Part shown: positions 23,638 to 23,886 of the stretch, in pieces
Layout: each line of letters begins with the position of its first letter
Position numbering within the stretch: the first letter of the stretch is position 1
Assembly: GCA_900539035.1 (NCBI GenBank)
Contig: UQAU01000030.1
Span: forward strand, 1-23,886
Reading direction: 5' to 3'
Origin: an uncultured Collinsella sp.
GTDB taxonomy: Bacteria; Actinomycetota; Coriobacteriia; Coriobacteriales; Coriobacteriaceae
DNA length: 23,886 nucleotides
Notes under the pieces: model-generated
Databases searched by the model: none
The model's input: only the letters and a program-made list of their open reading frames with translations
What the model was told of the DNA's origin: nothing
Program-made: the position numbers and the translations under genes

Positions 23638-23886
23638 ATGAAGGAAACCGAGAAGATCGAGATCATGCATTTCGACCAGGAGGGCTATCTCGAGGACGGC
23701 AAGGCGCTCTACGAGACCGGCAAGAAGATGACCGCGCTCGCCGACAAGGTCGCCGACGAGGGCTACGACGCCGTGTTCCTGATGGGCGTCGGCGGCACCT
23801 GGGACGAGCTCATGCAGCTCGAGTACCTCATGAACAAGTTCGGCGACCGCGACCTCGAGGTCTACCTGATCCACGCCGCCGAGTGG
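23638..23886 (+). CDS. SIS-domain protein, N-terminal part (cut by window end)
   Basis: Eighty-three codons are visible, starting at an ATG with AAAGGAG eight bases before it. The region from about residue 25 has the SIS fold opening, with DAVFLMGVGGTWDELMQLEY and then LEVYLIHAAEW, as in FrlB-like deglycases. It follows the double-SIS gene by 60 bases. Its third codon positions are almost all C or G, much more biased than in the gene before it, which suggests high expression. The stop lies outside the window. Confidence 0.88.
   Translation, partial: MKETEKIEIMHFDQEGYLEDGKALYETGKKMTALADKVADEGYDAVFLMGVGGTWDELMQLEYLMNKFGDRDLEVYLIHAAEW

Overview
The window is a GC-rich bacterial chromosome segment with tightly packed genes, good Shine-Dalgarno sequences and intrinsic terminators. 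The gene set and protein style suggest a gut Coriobacteriia member of the Collinsella type. This is an inference from family resemblance; no rRNA or other definitive marker is present. I see no phage, transposase or CRISPR array.

Layout. Positions 1-290 hold a structured repeat (copy 1), a possible small RNA with a tRNA-like T-arm, and a two-way terminator shared with a minus-strand tRNA-Gln(TTG). Positions 404-5037 (minus strand) carry, in transcription order, a PTS EIIC-EIIB permease fused to a HAD phosphatase domain, a polyprenyl diphosphate synthase and a protein with two peptidoglycan-binding repeats. A TreR-like GntR regulator (5267-5986) diverges from the PTS gene. Positions 6293-10658 are a complete carbohydrate ABC importer operon: Tat-type lipoprotein binding protein, two permeases and an MsmX/UgpC-type ATPase, with GC-rich hairpins in its two larger gaps. 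After an intergenic region holding two tandem hairpins come, on the minus strand, glycogen phosphorylase (glgP), 4-alpha-glucanotransferase (malQ) and UDP-glucose 4-epimerase (galE). Next are a secreted coiled-coil peptidase-like protein (plus), a long fold-back copy 2 of the repeat, murB (minus), a divergent LacI-family regulator (plus), a small hypothetical protein, two overlapping GntR/UTRA regulators, a two-SIS-domain sugar-phosphate protein, and the start of a second SIS gene cut by the window end.

How they fit together. The central theme is carbohydrate uptake and alpha-glucan metabolism: import by PTS and ABC routes, then MalQ and GlgP for maltodextrin or glycogen turnover and GalE for galactose/UDP-sugar interconversion. 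GTTYAAAC palindromes recur at the PTS/GntR intergenic region, the ABC promoter region and the malQ promoter region, which suggests shared control. The right end is a second sugar-phosphate module (GntR pair plus SIS pair), possibly for glycated amino acids or amino sugars; its transporter would lie outside the window.

Most unusual observations: (i) a two-copy intergenic structured element whose hairpin covaries, one copy lying inside a 31-bp inverted repeat; (ii) tandem 14-bp-armed hairpins downstream of the ABC operon; (iii) the EIIC-EIIB-HAD fusion; (iv) the candidate small RNA beside tRNA-Gln; (v) the overlapping GntR pair ahead of paired SIS genes.
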